Counted from the first letter of the stretch, positions 6,453 to 13,519 are shown. The stretch is DNA of 13,519 nucleotides from an uncultured Erysipelotrichaceae bacterium (GCA_902783435.1 CACZQV010000016.1:1-13519); one strand, 5' to 3'. Program-made: numbers and translations. The notes: generated by a model not told the origin, from the letters alone.

Positions 6453-7016
6453 GTGTTAAAAACTAAAGACATTTTAGATGAAAAAGATAAAAGATTAAGA
6501 CAAGTTAGTAAAGAAGTTACATTTCCTTTATCTAAAGAAGATAAAGAAACTATAGATATTATGATTAAATATCTTCATGATAGTCAAATAGAAGAATTAA
6601 GTGAAAAGTATGATTTAAGACCTGGTATGGGTATGAGTGCTGTACAACTTGGAGTATTAAAAAGATATTTTGTAGTAGTTAATGAAATTAGTGATCCTGA
6701 AGATGAGAAAAAGGAATTTGAAACTTATATATTAATTAATCCTAGAATTATTAGTAATTCTCAAGAACAAATTTATGTTGAAGAAGGAGAAGGTTGCTTA
6801 TCAGTAAATAGACCTGTAGAAGGAATAGTTCCTAGATATGCTAGAGTTACAATGGAAGCTTATGATATGGATGGTAAGAAATTTAATATTAGAGCTCGTG
6901 AAGAAGTAGCAATTTGTTTTCAACATGAACTTGATCATTTAAATGGTATATTATTTACAGATCATATAGATCCTAAAAATCCATTCAAAGGAAAAGACCA
7001 AATGCGTGGCATTTAG
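6453..7016 (+). CDS. def: Peptide deformylase (type 2-like)
   Basis: Removes the N-formyl group from nascent proteins, using a metal ion. The 187-residue product has all three catalytic motifs in order: GMGMSAVQLG (58-67, motif 1 GxGxAAxQxG), EGCLS (113-117, with metal ligand Cys115) and QHELDH (157-162, with ligands His158 and His162 and the catalytic Glu159). The insert between the N-terminal helices and motif 1 (HDSQIEELSEKYDLRPGMGM) and between motifs 1 and 2 (NEISDPEDEKKEFETY) matches the longer Gram-positive type 2 enzymes. The start chosen is GTG 6453, five bases after GAGGTGG (6441-6447). The in-frame GTG at 6444 lies inside that site. The gene converges with the minus-strand 77-residue gene: TAG here (7014-7016) overlaps that gene's TAA (7013-7015). 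Confidence 0.96.
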   Translation: MLKTKDILDEKDKRLRQVSKEVTFPLSKEDKETIDIMIKYLHDSQIEELSEKYDLRPGMGMSAVQLGVLKRYFVVVNEISDPEDEKKEFETYILINPRIISNSQEQIYVEEGEGCLSVNRPVEGIVPRYARVTMEAYDMDGKKFNIRAREEVAICFQHELDHLNGILFTDHIDPKNPFKGKDQMRGI

Positions 7017-7030
7017 TCTTTTTTATTTTT
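6992..7030. terminator. Shared hairpin terminator between convergent def and the 77-residue gene
   Basis: AAAAGAC-C-AAATGC (6992-7005), loop GTG, and GCATTT-A-GTCTTTT (7009-7022) form a 13-pair stem with one mismatch, followed by T runs to 7030 on the plus strand. On the minus strand the same hairpin is followed by CTTTTCCTTTG, so it can also stop the opposite transcript, less strongly. Both genes' stop codons lie in the 3' arm. Confidence 0.75.
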
Positions 7031-7246
7031 TGTATATACTTTATTATTCCCACAAGGTAAATTATCTTGTGAATAGATTTCACTTAGGAACATCATATTT
7101 CTATTTTTTTCTGTTTTCAATAATATTTTATCTTCTAATTTTTTATAATCACTAGGCGTAGCTTTATCTTTTTTACTAATAGTAATTAATTCTCCTTTTA
7201 TTCCTAATTCATTAAATAATTTATACATTTCTTCATTATAGTTCAT
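7013..7246 (-). CDS. Small protein of unknown function, 77 residues
   Basis: Short, highly charged, Lys-rich protein (MNYNEEMYKLFNELGIKGEL at the N-terminus) with no membrane helix or signal. The first half could form two helices around ELGIKGELITISKKDKATPSD. The C-terminal part has one Cys (NLPCGNNK) and ends in KNKKD. I recognise no family. Support for being real: ATG 7246 follows the TAG of the kinase-like gene by one base, with an AAGGTG site formed by that gene's last codons, so the two are almost certainly co-translated. Its end meets the shared terminator exactly. A role linked to the kinase-like protein is an inference from this coupling alone. Confidence 0.7.
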   Translation of the reverse strand: MNYNEEMYKLFNELGIKGELITISKKDKATPSDYKKLEDKILLKTEKNRNMMFLSEIYSQDNLPCGNNKVYTKNKKD

Positions 7247-7247
7247 G

Positions 7248-8120
7248 CTACACCTTCTTATTAGAATATTTTTTTAATTTTTGGAATACTGTATAATCTG
7301 CTCTAGGTACACTTGGTATTTCATCTAAATAATCAAATACTAATTCATTATCTTTATCAGTATAATTATTTAGATAAATATCTACCATAGATTTAGGTAT
7401 TCCTATTTTTTTTAAATACTCTATATATTCATAATATTCATTATCAGTAAAATTTGTTACACTTCTACCAGCTAAGTAATTTAATATCATTGTATTATAA
7501 CAAAATATATCTATATTTTTACTAGGATATGATCTTCCAGCTTTATTTACCTTATATTTATTAACTGAATGTGTCTTTTTATCAATTATTATATATTTTG
7601 TTTCTAATGGAGTTTTTCTATTTACGGCAGAAGAATCCAAATCTATTACATATATATTTCCATCTTTATCTACTAAAAAATTAAATTCTTGAACATCTCC
7701 AAAATAGAATTCTTGTGATTGTTCTTCTACTCTATGAATTAGTCTTCCTATTTTTTTTAATATTTTTAATTTATCTCTATCATGTATTCTTTTATTTTTT
7801 AATATTAAAGCTAAATTATCAGAATCTGTTACTTCGGGTATAGTAAAACCTGAATTAATTCCACCTACTACAATAATATCTTCTGGTAATACTAATTCTT
7901 TATATTCAGATAGTTCACTATTCTGGATAGTTTTGATTGTATCTATTTTTCTTTGAACTTTTTTTTCTTCAGTAAAGAATAGTTTTTTTATTAAAATAGA
8001 TTTATTCCAATTCTTATCTTTTTTATAATAAAGTATTTCACTTTCAGTACTCCATATTCCATCTAATGGATATTTTTTTAATTTACTTATATCACTCTCT
8101 TTTAAAGCTATTTCTTGCAT
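7248..8120 (-). CDS. Divergent protein-kinase-like (eukaryotic-type fold) protein
   Basis: A 290-residue soluble protein that reads like a reduced protein-kinase/phosphotransferase fold. SILIKKLFF (41-49) suits the nucleotide-binding lysine strand. ELVLPEDIIVV... GFTIPEVTDSDN (about 76-102) resembles the hinge region. FYFGDVQEFNFLVDKDGNIY (138-157) matches the catalytic loop (H/G-D-x4-N: D142, N147), and VIDLDSSA (158-165) matches the metal-binding DFG-equivalent (D160 or D162). YPSKNIDIFCYNTMILNYLAG (198-218) is the helix usually following the activation segment. A glycine-rich loop is not obvious, so the fold assignment is from motif order, not similarity to a named family. Whether it phosphorylates protein or a small molecule cannot be told. 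ATG 8120 has AAGGGG seven to eight bases upstream. It lies behind the smc terminator and is coupled to the downstream 77-residue gene. Confidence 0.78.
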   Translation of the reverse strand: MQEIALKESDISKLKKYPLDGIWSTESEILYYKKDKNWNKSILIKKLFFTEEKKVQRKIDTIKTIQNSELSEYKELVLPEDIIVVGGINSGFTIPEVTDSDNLALILKNKRIHDRDKLKILKKIGRLIHRVEEQSQEFYFGDVQEFNFLVDKDGNIYVIDLDSSAVNRKTPLETKYIIIDKKTHSVNKYKVNKAGRSYPSKNIDIFCYNTMILNYLAGRSVTNFTDNEYYEYIEYLKKIGIPKSMVDIYLNNYTDKDNELVFDYLDEIPSVPRADYTVFQKLKKYSNKKV

Positions 8121-8148
8121 GTTAATTCCCCTTTGTCAATGTTTTATA

Positions 8149-8171
8149 TTTTAACATAATATATGTTAAAA
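8149..8171. repeat. Perfect inverted repeat upstream of the kinase-like gene
   Basis: TTTTAACATA (8149-8158), three-base centre ATA, TATGTTAAAA (8162-8171): a perfect ten-base-pair inverted repeat in the only gap between smc and the kinase-like gene. No T-run follows on the minus strand, so it does not look like a terminator. It sits where the promoter or an operator would be expected. It could simply be AT-rich chance; the length of the perfect match makes that less likely. Confidence 0.5.
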
Positions 8172-8172
8172 G

Positions 8173-8204
8173 AAAAGAAAAAAGAAGTAATTAAATTACT
8201 TCTT
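8173..8204 (-). terminator. Rho-independent terminator of smc
   Basis: On the minus strand, AAGAAGTAA / TTACTTCTT (8182-8190 with 8196-8204) forms a nine-base-pair stem with a five-base loop, followed by TTTTTTCTTTTCTTTT. The smc stop TAA (8191-8193) lies in the loop, so the first arm is the last coding part. Confidence 0.75.
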
Positions 8205-11145
8205 GATAGTTTTCTAGTTTAACACTAACTAGTTTAGATACACCTGATTCTTGCATTGTAATACCATAAAGTGTATTAGCATACTCCATAGTTTTCTTTT
8301 TATGAGTAATTATTAAGAATTGTGTTCTATCTTTATAATGTTCTAGATATTTACCAAATCCTGCAACATTAGCTTCATCAAGTGCTGCTTCTACTTCATC
8401 GAAGATACAGAATGGTACAGTTCTAACATTTAGTATTGCGAATAATAAACTAATTGCAGTTAATGTTTTTTCTCCACCACTAAGTAATGAAATAGTAGTT
8501 AATTTCTTACCTGGAGGAGATGCAACTATGTCAATACCAGTATTCAATAAATCTTCTGGATCAGTTAAATGAAGATCAGCTTTACCACCATTAAATAGTT
8601 CCTTAAATACTTTTTGGAATTCTACTTGGATTTTTTCAAAAGTAATTTTAAATTCTTCTTTCATTACTTCATCCATTTCATTCATAATTTCTAAAAGTGT
8701 ATTTTCAGCATTTAATAAGTCTTCTCTTTGATTAGTTAAAAATTCGTATCTTGTATTAACTTTTTCATATTCTTCAATAGCATCTAAGTTAACCATACCA
8801 ATACGTTTAATGTTAGCTCTATATGTATTAACTTTTACTCTAGCTTCATCAGGTTCTATATCTAGTACATATTCTCCTTTAGCTCTTTCATAAGTCAATT
8901 CATAATCTACTGATAAAGTTTCTAACATATTATCTAGTTTTACATCAATACGATTTATATTTATTTCTAAATCATGTGATTCTTTTTCTAGATTACGTAG
9001 AGTACTATTCTTTAATTTTTCATCTGCTTGATCTTTTTCTATTTTATCTTTTAATTCACTTAATTCTTTAGAAATAGTTTTTATTCTTAATTCTATTTCT
9101 TCTTTTTCAGTTACTTTTTCATGATATTTTTTAATTAATTCTTCTTCTTTTTTACTTATAGAATTATTATTAATAGCTTCTAATGATTTATATTCATTAG
9201 TTATACTATCTAATTTTATTTTTAATTCTTCTATTTCGTTTTTCTTAGTATCATATTTTTCTTTTAATGTTACTTTTTCTTTTGATACTTCAAATAGCTT
9301 TTCTTCAATAGAATTTATTTCATTACTATTATCTAATAGTTCTTTAGATATTTCATCTTGTTCTCTTTTAAGAAGATTTGCTTTATCTTCTAAGTGAGTA
9401 CATTCTTGTTTTAGGATAATAGTACTTTTACCATTATAGATAGATCCTCCTGTAAGAGAACCTCCTACATTTACTACATCTCCTTCTAGAGTAACTATTT
9501 TATACTTAGCTTTAATCATATGAGATAATCTTGTAGCTGCATCCATATTAGTTACTACTGCGACTATTCCTAATTGATTTTTAATAATAGAATCATATTC
9601 TCTATTATAAGTAACTAGGTCTGACATTACTCCTAAGAAGTCTGTTGAACTTTTTAATATATTTAAGTTTTCACTATCAATATATCTTTCTTTAATTACA
9701 TTCATTGGAAAGAATGTAGCTCTTCCTAAATGAGAATCTTTTAAGTAATTAATAGCACGTTTTGCAGCATCTTCATCTTTAGTTATAATAAAGTTTTTAT
9801 TAGAAGATATCGCAGTATTTAATGCTTTTACGTATTCATCTTCTACTGATAATACATTACCTATAGTATTATGAATACCAGTTAAAGCATTATTATTTAA
9901 TACTTTTCTTACACTATTTGGTAAGTCTCCATTTTGTTCTATTTCTAATTTTAAATTATCTATTTTATGACGAGTCGCAATATATTCTTGATTATGATTA
10001 GAATAATCATTAGTTAACATATTCTTTTTTAATTTAGCATTTTGTAGTTCTCGCTCTACATCTACTGATAATGTATCTTTTTTAGTAGATTCATTTATTA
10101 TTTCTTTTAATTCTTCTTCTACTATTTTAATAGTACCATTTAGTTTTTCTTTTTCTTCTAAAAGAGATCTTATTTCTTCTTTTATTTCGTTTTCTTCTTT
10201 AGTAGTTTTACTTCTTTCTTTTAATAAGTTCTTTTCTCCATCAAGTTTAGCTTGTTCTTCTGTAACTACTAATAACTTTTTATTTAAATCTCTTAATTCA
10301 TTTTCTAATTTAATTAATTTATTATTATCTTTTTCTGACTTAGCGTCATTTTTACTATTTTCATTATAAATAGTTTGTATATCACTATCTAGTTTTTCTT
10401 TTCTAGTTTTAGAGTTTTCTAATTCTCTATTTAAATTTTCTATATCATAAGCAAGTAAAGCTACTTCGTATTTATCTAGTCCTTCTTTATTTTCTAAGTA
10501 TTCTTTTGCTTTAATACTTTGTTCTTTTAAAGGACCTACTTGTAATTCTAACTCATTAATAATATCATTAGCTCTATCTAAGTTATTATGAGTTCTATCT
10601 AGTTTTCTAAGGGCTTCTTCTTTTCTTTTTTTGTACTTTAAGATACCTGATGCTTCTTCAAAAATAACACGTCTGTCATATGCAGAGTTTGATAATATTT
10701 TTTCTACTTCACCTTGAGAAATAATATTAAATGATTCTTTACCCATACCAGTATCTAATAATAGATTAGTAATATCTTTTAGTCTGCATTTTTCACCATT
10801 TAGGTAATATTCATTTTCTCCACTACGATATACTCTTCTTTTAATAGATATTTCTGAATAAGGAATATTTAGATAATTATCTGTATTATCAAATAATAAT
10901 TCAACGGATGCGACATTCAATGGAGATCTTGATTTAGATCCTGAGAATATTACATCTGACATTGATCCTTCACCACGAAGTGATTTAACTGATTGTTCTC
11001 CTAAAACCCAACGAACAGCATCTACTACATTACTTTTACCTGAACCATTAGGTCCTACAATACAGGTAGTTTTATTATCTAATTTTATTTCTAATTTGTC
11101 TGCAAATGATTTAAAACCACTTGTCACTATTCCTTTTAAGTACAT
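8191..11145 (-). CDS. smc: SMC, chromosome condensation/segregation ATPase, short-armed
   Basis: SMC dimerises and, with ScpA and ScpB, organises and segregates the chromosome. The 984-residue product has all parts. The N-terminal head has Walker A GPNGSGKS (31-38), a first coiled coil runs to about 410, and a hinge follows at about 415-575 with its GG-containing end (VNVGGSLTGGS). A second coiled coil runs to about 780. The C-terminal head has signature LLSGGEKTL (887-895), Walker B FCIFDEVEAALDE (912-924) and a switch histidine ITHKKKTME (946-954). Bacillus SMC is about 1,186 residues; here each arm is about 80-100 residues shorter while heads and hinge are complete. The frame extends upstream to 11193, but MYLKGIVTSGFKSF is the canonical SMC start and has AGGGTG six bases before ATG 11145. 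It follows the NodB-like gene by 51 bases, probably in one operon. Confidence 0.96.
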   Translation of the reverse strand: MYLKGIVTSGFKSFADKLEIKLDNKTTCIVGPNGSGKSNVVDAVRWVLGEQSVKSLRGEGSMSDVIFSGSKSRSPLNVASVELLFDNTDNYLNIPYSEISIKRRVYRSGENEYYLNGEKCRLKDITNLLLDTGMGKESFNIISQGEVEKILSNSAYDRRVIFEEASGILKYKKRKEEALRKLDRTHNNLDRANDIINELELQVGPLKEQSIKAKEYLENKEGLDKYEVALLAYDIENLNRELENSKTRKEKLDSDIQTIYNENSKNDAKSEKDNNKLIKLENELRDLNKKLLVVTEEQAKLDGEKNLLKERSKTTKEENEIKEEIRSLLEEKEKLNGTIKIVEEELKEIINESTKKDTLSVDVERELQNAKLKKNMLTNDYSNHNQEYIATRHKIDNLKLEIEQNGDLPNSVRKVLNNNALTGIHNTIGNVLSVEDEYVKALNTAISSNKNFIITKDEDAAKRAINYLKDSHLGRATFFPMNVIKERYIDSENLNILKSSTDFLGVMSDLVTYNREYDSIIKNQLGIVAVVTNMDAATRLSHMIKAKYKIVTLEGDVVNVGGSLTGGSIYNGKSTIILKQECTHLEDKANLLKREQDEISKELLDNSNEINSIEEKLFEVSKEKVTLKEKYDTKKNEIEELKIKLDSITNEYKSLEAINNNSISKKEEELIKKYHEKVTEKEEIELRIKTISKELSELKDKIEKDQADEKLKNSTLRNLEKESHDLEININRIDVKLDNMLETLSVDYELTYERAKGEYVLDIEPDEARVKVNTYRANIKRIGMVNLDAIEEYEKVNTRYEFLTNQREDLLNAENTLLEIMNEMDEVMKEEFKITFEKIQVEFQKVFKELFNGGKADLHLTDPEDLLNTGIDIVASPPGKKLTTISLLSGGEKTLTAISLLFAILNVRTVPFCIFDEVEAALDEANVAGFGKYLEHYKDRTQFLIITHKKKTMEYANTLYGITMQESGVSKLVSVKLENYQEVI

Positions 11146-11196
11146 ATCTTTCACCCTAATAGATATTATACAATAAATACCTTTAAACTTCAAACA

Positions 11197-12036
11197 TTAT
11201 TCGCTAATTAGAGTATCTAAAGTTACTAAACTATATCCTTTAGATTTAATATAATCTATAGATAGAGATAATTCACTTTCAACATAGTTATTTATTTCTA
11301 ATGATATTATCATAGAATTATTTAAATTCTTTTTTATAGAACTATATATATTATTTTTTAAATGTAGTGTTGGTTTTACTGTATGAAGTTTATTCTTACT
11401 ACATAGATTTAGTAATTTTTCATTATTATACTTGGTAAAACAATACTTACATTTCTTCCCTGATAAGTTTTCTAAATAGTATAGAGATGTTTTAAAATAT
11501 GAAGATGTATATTCATTATTATAACTTAATAATTCTAATTCATGATGTTTCATACTTCTAATCATATCTATATTATCTTCTAGATAAGTTCCATCTATGA
11601 AGAATGTAGATTTTATACTTTTATTATTTAAAATACTTAGAATATTACTTGGATTAGTATCTTTATTTACTATAAATACTAAAGCAATATTTTTATTTTC
11701 ACTATTACCTTTAATAATATATTTATCATAATTATTATTAATAGATACTTTAGGGGTTACTTCTTTTAATACTGTGAGTGTTTCATTATAAGTACCATAT
11801 TTTTTCATTTTATTATAACTTTTATTATAATCAATAGTTTTACCATTCTTACCAGAAATTATATTATCATCTATAATGATAGCATTTTTATATTTAATAT
11901 TATATTTCTTTGTAGTATTTTTTATTTGTTTCATAATAGGATCTTTTTCTTTTAAAAAATTAATCATCATATTAGTATAATAAAAACTAAATACTAATAA
12001 GATAATAATACTTAATTTATATATAATACTTTTCAT
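11197..12036 (-). CDS. Membrane-anchored NodB-fold (polysaccharide deacetylase-like) protein, probably catalytically inactive
   Basis: A 279-residue protein with an N-terminal membrane helix (about 7-27) and an extracytoplasmic remainder. Residues from about 115 follow the plan of a NodB-type polysaccharide deacetylase: strand IALVF, then NILSILNNKSIKSTFFIDGT (131-150), then DMIRSMKHHELELLSYN (157-173), and at the end SKGYSLVTLDTLI (265-277). Active enzymes have TFDDGP in the first strand and GHExxNH-T/S-Y-x-H in the second motif. Here these read VFIVNKD and HHELELLSYNNEY, so the catalytic Asp pair and the second metal-binding His are missing. A region before it (ISGKNGKTIDYNKSYNKMKK, 60-79) looks conserved-domain-like but I cannot name it. 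ATG 12036 has AGGTG upstream. It precedes smc, probably in one transcript. The fold is inferred; a non-enzymatic wall- or glycan-related role is speculative. Confidence 0.82.
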   Translation of the reverse strand: MKSIIYKLSIIILLVFSFYYTNMMINFLKEKDPIMKQIKNTTKKYNIKYKNAIIIDDNIISGKNGKTIDYNKSYNKMKKYGTYNETLTVLKEVTPKVSINNNYDKYIIKGNSENKNIALVFIVNKDTNPSNILSILNNKSIKSTFFIDGTYLEDNIDMIRSMKHHELELLSYNNEYTSSYFKTSLYYLENLSGKKCKYCFTKYNNEKLLNLCSKNKLHTVKPTLHLKNNIYSSIKKNLNNSMIISLEINNYVESELSLSIDYIKSKGYSLVTLDTLISE

Positions 12037-12059
12037 AAATTCACCTATTAATGTATATG

Positions 12060-12089
12060 AAAAAAAGAATTCAATAATGAATTCTTTTT
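12060..12089 (-). terminator. Rho-independent terminator of the pnp / surface-protein unit
   Basis: AAAAAGAATTCA (12062-12073), loop ATAA, TGAATTCTTTTT (12078-12089): a perfect 12-base-pair stem whose 3' arm on the minus strand runs into a seven-T run. It begins two bases after the TAA of the TPDTG gene. It leaves only about 23 bases before the next ATG, so the promoter of the NodB-like gene would have to overlap it, or that gene depends on read-through. Confidence 0.85.
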
Positions 12090-12090
12090 A

Positions 12091-12441
12091 TTATTCTTCT
12101 ACTTTTCTATTTCTTACTATATAGTAAGTAGTTCCACCAAAAATGATTAAACCTAAAATATATAAATTACTTGATGTTCCTGTATCTGGAGTAGATACTG
12201 TTTCAGTTGATGTATTTGTAGTATTAGTATTACTACTATTACTACTATTATTAGTTGTAGAACCACCACGTTCATAATCTGTAGTATTGTTTTTCTTTAT
12301 TGTTTTTATTCCTGTAGATAAAGGTTTATTTACATTTTTAGTTTTACTTTTATTAGATACTTTAATTAATAAATGTATTATTAAAATTATTATTAATATT
12401 ACAATTATCCATCTAATTATTTTTCTTATTAATTCAACCAT
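12091..12441 (-). CDS. Small cell-surface protein with LPXTG-like (TPDTG) sorting signal
   Basis: A 116-residue protein with a hydrophobic N-terminal helix (about 8-27) and a Lys-rich stretch. A low-complexity Ser/Thr/Asn spacer covers about 51-81. The C-terminal three-part anchor has TPDTG (84-88), a hydrophobic segment (about 93-109) and a basic tail RNRK (110-113). This is the layout of sortase substrates, with Thr in place of the Leu of LPXTG. The N-terminal segment lacks a clear cleavage site and may stay as an anchor, so the protein could have two membrane passes. ATG 12441 is preceded by AGGAGGGG. A longer open frame (to 12522) lies within pnp and is Lys-rich, not signal-like. It follows pnp by 19 bases and shares its terminator. 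Function is unknown; no sortase gene is in the window. Confidence 0.75.
   Translation of the reverse strand: MVELIRKIIRWIIVILIIILIIHLLIKVSNKSKTKNVNKPLSTGIKTIKKNNTTDYERGGSTTNNSSNSSNTNTTNTSTETVSTPDTGTSSNLYILGLIIFGGTTYYIVRNRKVEE
12221..12256. repeat. Trinucleotide-like low-complexity tract in the surface-protein gene
   Basis: Runs of ATT/ACT triplets (such as ACTACTATTACTACTATT) encode the Asn/Ser/Thr spacer of the TPDTG protein. Each unit is in frame, so gain or loss of units would change spacer length without a frameshift. Confidence 0.5.
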
Positions 12442-12460
12442 GATATTTCCCCTCCTAAGA

Positions 12461-13519
12461 TTATTTTTCTTCTTCTTTCTTAGCTTTCTTTTCTTCTTTT
12501 TTCTTTGGTGCAGGTAGTGCATCTTTTCTTGAAAAGTTTTGTCTACCTCTTTTATCTGTTCCTAGAGCTTTAACTATTATTTCATCTCCTACTGAAACAA
12601 CATCTCCTGCTTTTTCAACACGCTCATGTGCAAGTTGTGATACATGTACCATTCCTTCACATCCTGGCCATAATTCTACGAAACATCCGAAGTCTTCTAC
12701 TTTTACTACTTTACCTTCATAAATTTTTCCAACTTCTACTTCTCTTACTATTTCTTCAATCATAGCTCTTGTTTTATCAATAATTGCTTGATCTGAATGA
12801 TAAATTATTACTCTACCATCATCTTCAAGTTCTACTTTAACTGCATTGATATTTGTAACTTCTGTTACATTTGATGCTTCACAAATGATCTTAGTAATCA
12901 TTTCTCCACCTTTTCCAATTACATCTTTAATCTTTAATGGATTAATATTAAATGTAACCATCTTTGGAGCATATTTAGAAACTTCTTTACGAGGTTCTTT
13001 AATTTGTTTAGCTATTACTTTTAAGATTTCCATACGAGCTTTTTTAGCTTGAGCTAGAGCTTCTTTTAAGATCTCTTCTGTAATACCACTTATTTTGATA
13101 TCCATTTGTAATGCAGTGATACCATATTCAGTACCAGCTACTTTAAAGTCCATATCACCTAAGTGATCTTCCATACCTTGAATATCTGTTAGGATTGTAT
13201 ATTTATCTTCATGAGTTATAAGACCCATAGCGATACCAGCAACTGGAGCTTTAATTGGAACACCTGCTGCCATTAGGGACATACATCCAGCACAAATACT
13301 TGCTTGTGATGAAGAACCATTTGATTCAAGAATTTCTGATACAACACGAATTGTATATGGGAATTCTTCTTCTGATGGAATAACTTGAGCTAAAGCTTTT
13401 TCTCCTAAAGCTCCGTGACCAATTTCACGTCTTCCTGGAGCACCATATCTTCCTGTTTCTCCCACTGAGAATTGTGGGAAGTTATAATGTAACATAAATC
13501 TCTTTTGATCTTCCATTGA
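12461..13519 (-). CDS. pnp: Polynucleotide phosphorylase, C-terminal half (5' end outside the window)
   Basis: PNPase degrades RNA 3' to 5' by phosphorolysis as a trimer. The visible 352 residues are open to the window edge. They begin within the second RNase PH domain at [20 protein letters not shown] (residues 6-25 of the fragment), so roughly 335-350 N-terminal residues are missing. Visible motifs are [15 protein letters not shown] (29-43), [13 protein letters not shown] (66-78), the active-site [13 protein letters not shown] (112-124), a KH domain with IGKGG (201-205) and an S1 domain (about 263-335, [20 protein letters not shown]). The extreme C-terminus is a Lys/Glu tail (about 337-352). 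The ATG within the fragment is internal, not a start. The TAA is 19 bases from the next gene's ATG, with no terminator between, so pnp and the TPDTG gene are probably co-transcribed. Confidence 0.96.
   Translation of the reverse strand, partial: SMEDQKRFMLHYNFPQFSVGETGRYGAPGRREIGHGALGEKALAQVIPSEEEFPYTIRVVSEILESNGSSSQASICAGCMSLMAAGVPIKAPVAGIAMGLITHEDKYTILTDIQGMEDHLGDMDFKVAGTEYGITALQMDIKISGITEEILKEALAQAKKARMEILKVIAKQIKEPRKEVSKYAPKMVTFNINPLKIKDVIGKGGEMITKIICEASNVTEVTNINAVKVELEDDGRVIIYHSDQAIIDKTRAMIEEIVREVEVGKIYEGKVVKVEDFGCFVELWPGCEGMVHVSQLAHERVEKAGDVVSVGDEIIVKALGTDKRGRQNFSRKDALPAPKKKEEKKAKKEEEK

Noticed and set aside
7248..8120. Aminoglycoside or choline phosphotransferase
   Set aside because: The catalytic loop fits the wider kinase fold, but I see no feature that singles out an antibiotic or choline substrate.
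11146..11193. Sixteen-residue extension of SMC
   Set aside because: It lies in the gap after the NodB-like gene; MYLKGI is the family's normal start with AGGGTG upstream.
12287..12517. 76-residue plus-strand open frame
   Set aside because: Antisense of the TPDTG gene and pnp tail; its Phe runs are the complement of Lys codons.
12442..12522. Longer start for the TPDTG protein inside pnp
   Set aside because: The added residues are a shadow of pnp's Lys/Glu-coding tail, and the ATG at 12441 has an excellent ribosome site.
12846..13052. 68-residue plus-strand open frame
   Set aside because: Antisense of the conserved KH region of pnp; no start signal.
1..13519. CRISPR array, tRNA, rRNA or insertion sequence
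   Set aside because: No regularly spaced repeats, no tRNA-like cloverleaf with CCA end, no rRNA-like sequence and no transposase or terminal inverted repeats were seen on either strand.

Overview
The window is strongly AT-rich DNA, densely coded on both strands. It suggests a small-genome, low-GC member of the Bacillota/Bacilli with a cell wall. The nearest match from memory is the uncultured, Mollicutes-related gut lineages (RF39-like). That placement is an inference from three things: extreme A+T, an SMC of Mycoplasma-like length sitting alongside FtsW and peptide deformylase, and A/T-ending codons throughout. Trp is read as TGG and every visible stop is TAA or TAG, so the standard bacterial code fits and nothing suggests TGA reassignment.

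Left part, minus strand (1-5172), read from high to low coordinates. ftsW ends in a strong hairpin. Next is a DHH/DHHA1 phosphoesterase that looks like the catalytic half of the c-di-AMP phosphodiesterase GdpP, with its own promoter and terminator. Then comes a competence pair, comEA (apparently starting with the rare codon ATA) overlapping comEC (TTG start). The window runs off the end in the first 59 codons of a DUF1016/YhcG-type predicted nuclease. The ribosome site of that gene is formed by the last codons of comEC, so the three may be translationally coupled.

Middle, plus strand (5284-7016). A 47-residue YjcZ-like membrane miniprotein is followed by a terminator. A 301-residue protein of unknown family with an HEFNH zinc-protease-like motif comes next, then a terminator, then peptide deformylase. 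The def gene meets the minus-strand genes tail to tail: the two stop codons overlap inside one hairpin that can terminate both.

Right part, minus strand (7013-13519). The 3' half of pnp (polynucleotide phosphorylase) is closely followed by a small surface-anchor-like protein with a TPDTG sorting motif, then a terminator. Next is a membrane-anchored NodB-fold protein whose metal-binding residues look lost, followed by a short-armed smc and a terminator. Last is a divergent protein-kinase-like gene with a 77-residue protein of unknown function one base downstream.

The general theme is extreme compaction. Terminator hairpins extend into coding sequence, and some promoter elements appear to lie inside the neighbour's terminator. 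Most genes are housekeeping (division, chromosome structure, RNA decay, N-terminal processing, DNA uptake, nucleotide signalling). I found no CRISPR array, transposon, tRNA or rRNA. The least explained parts are the HEFNH protein, the kinase-like/77-residue pair and the inactive-looking NodB protein.
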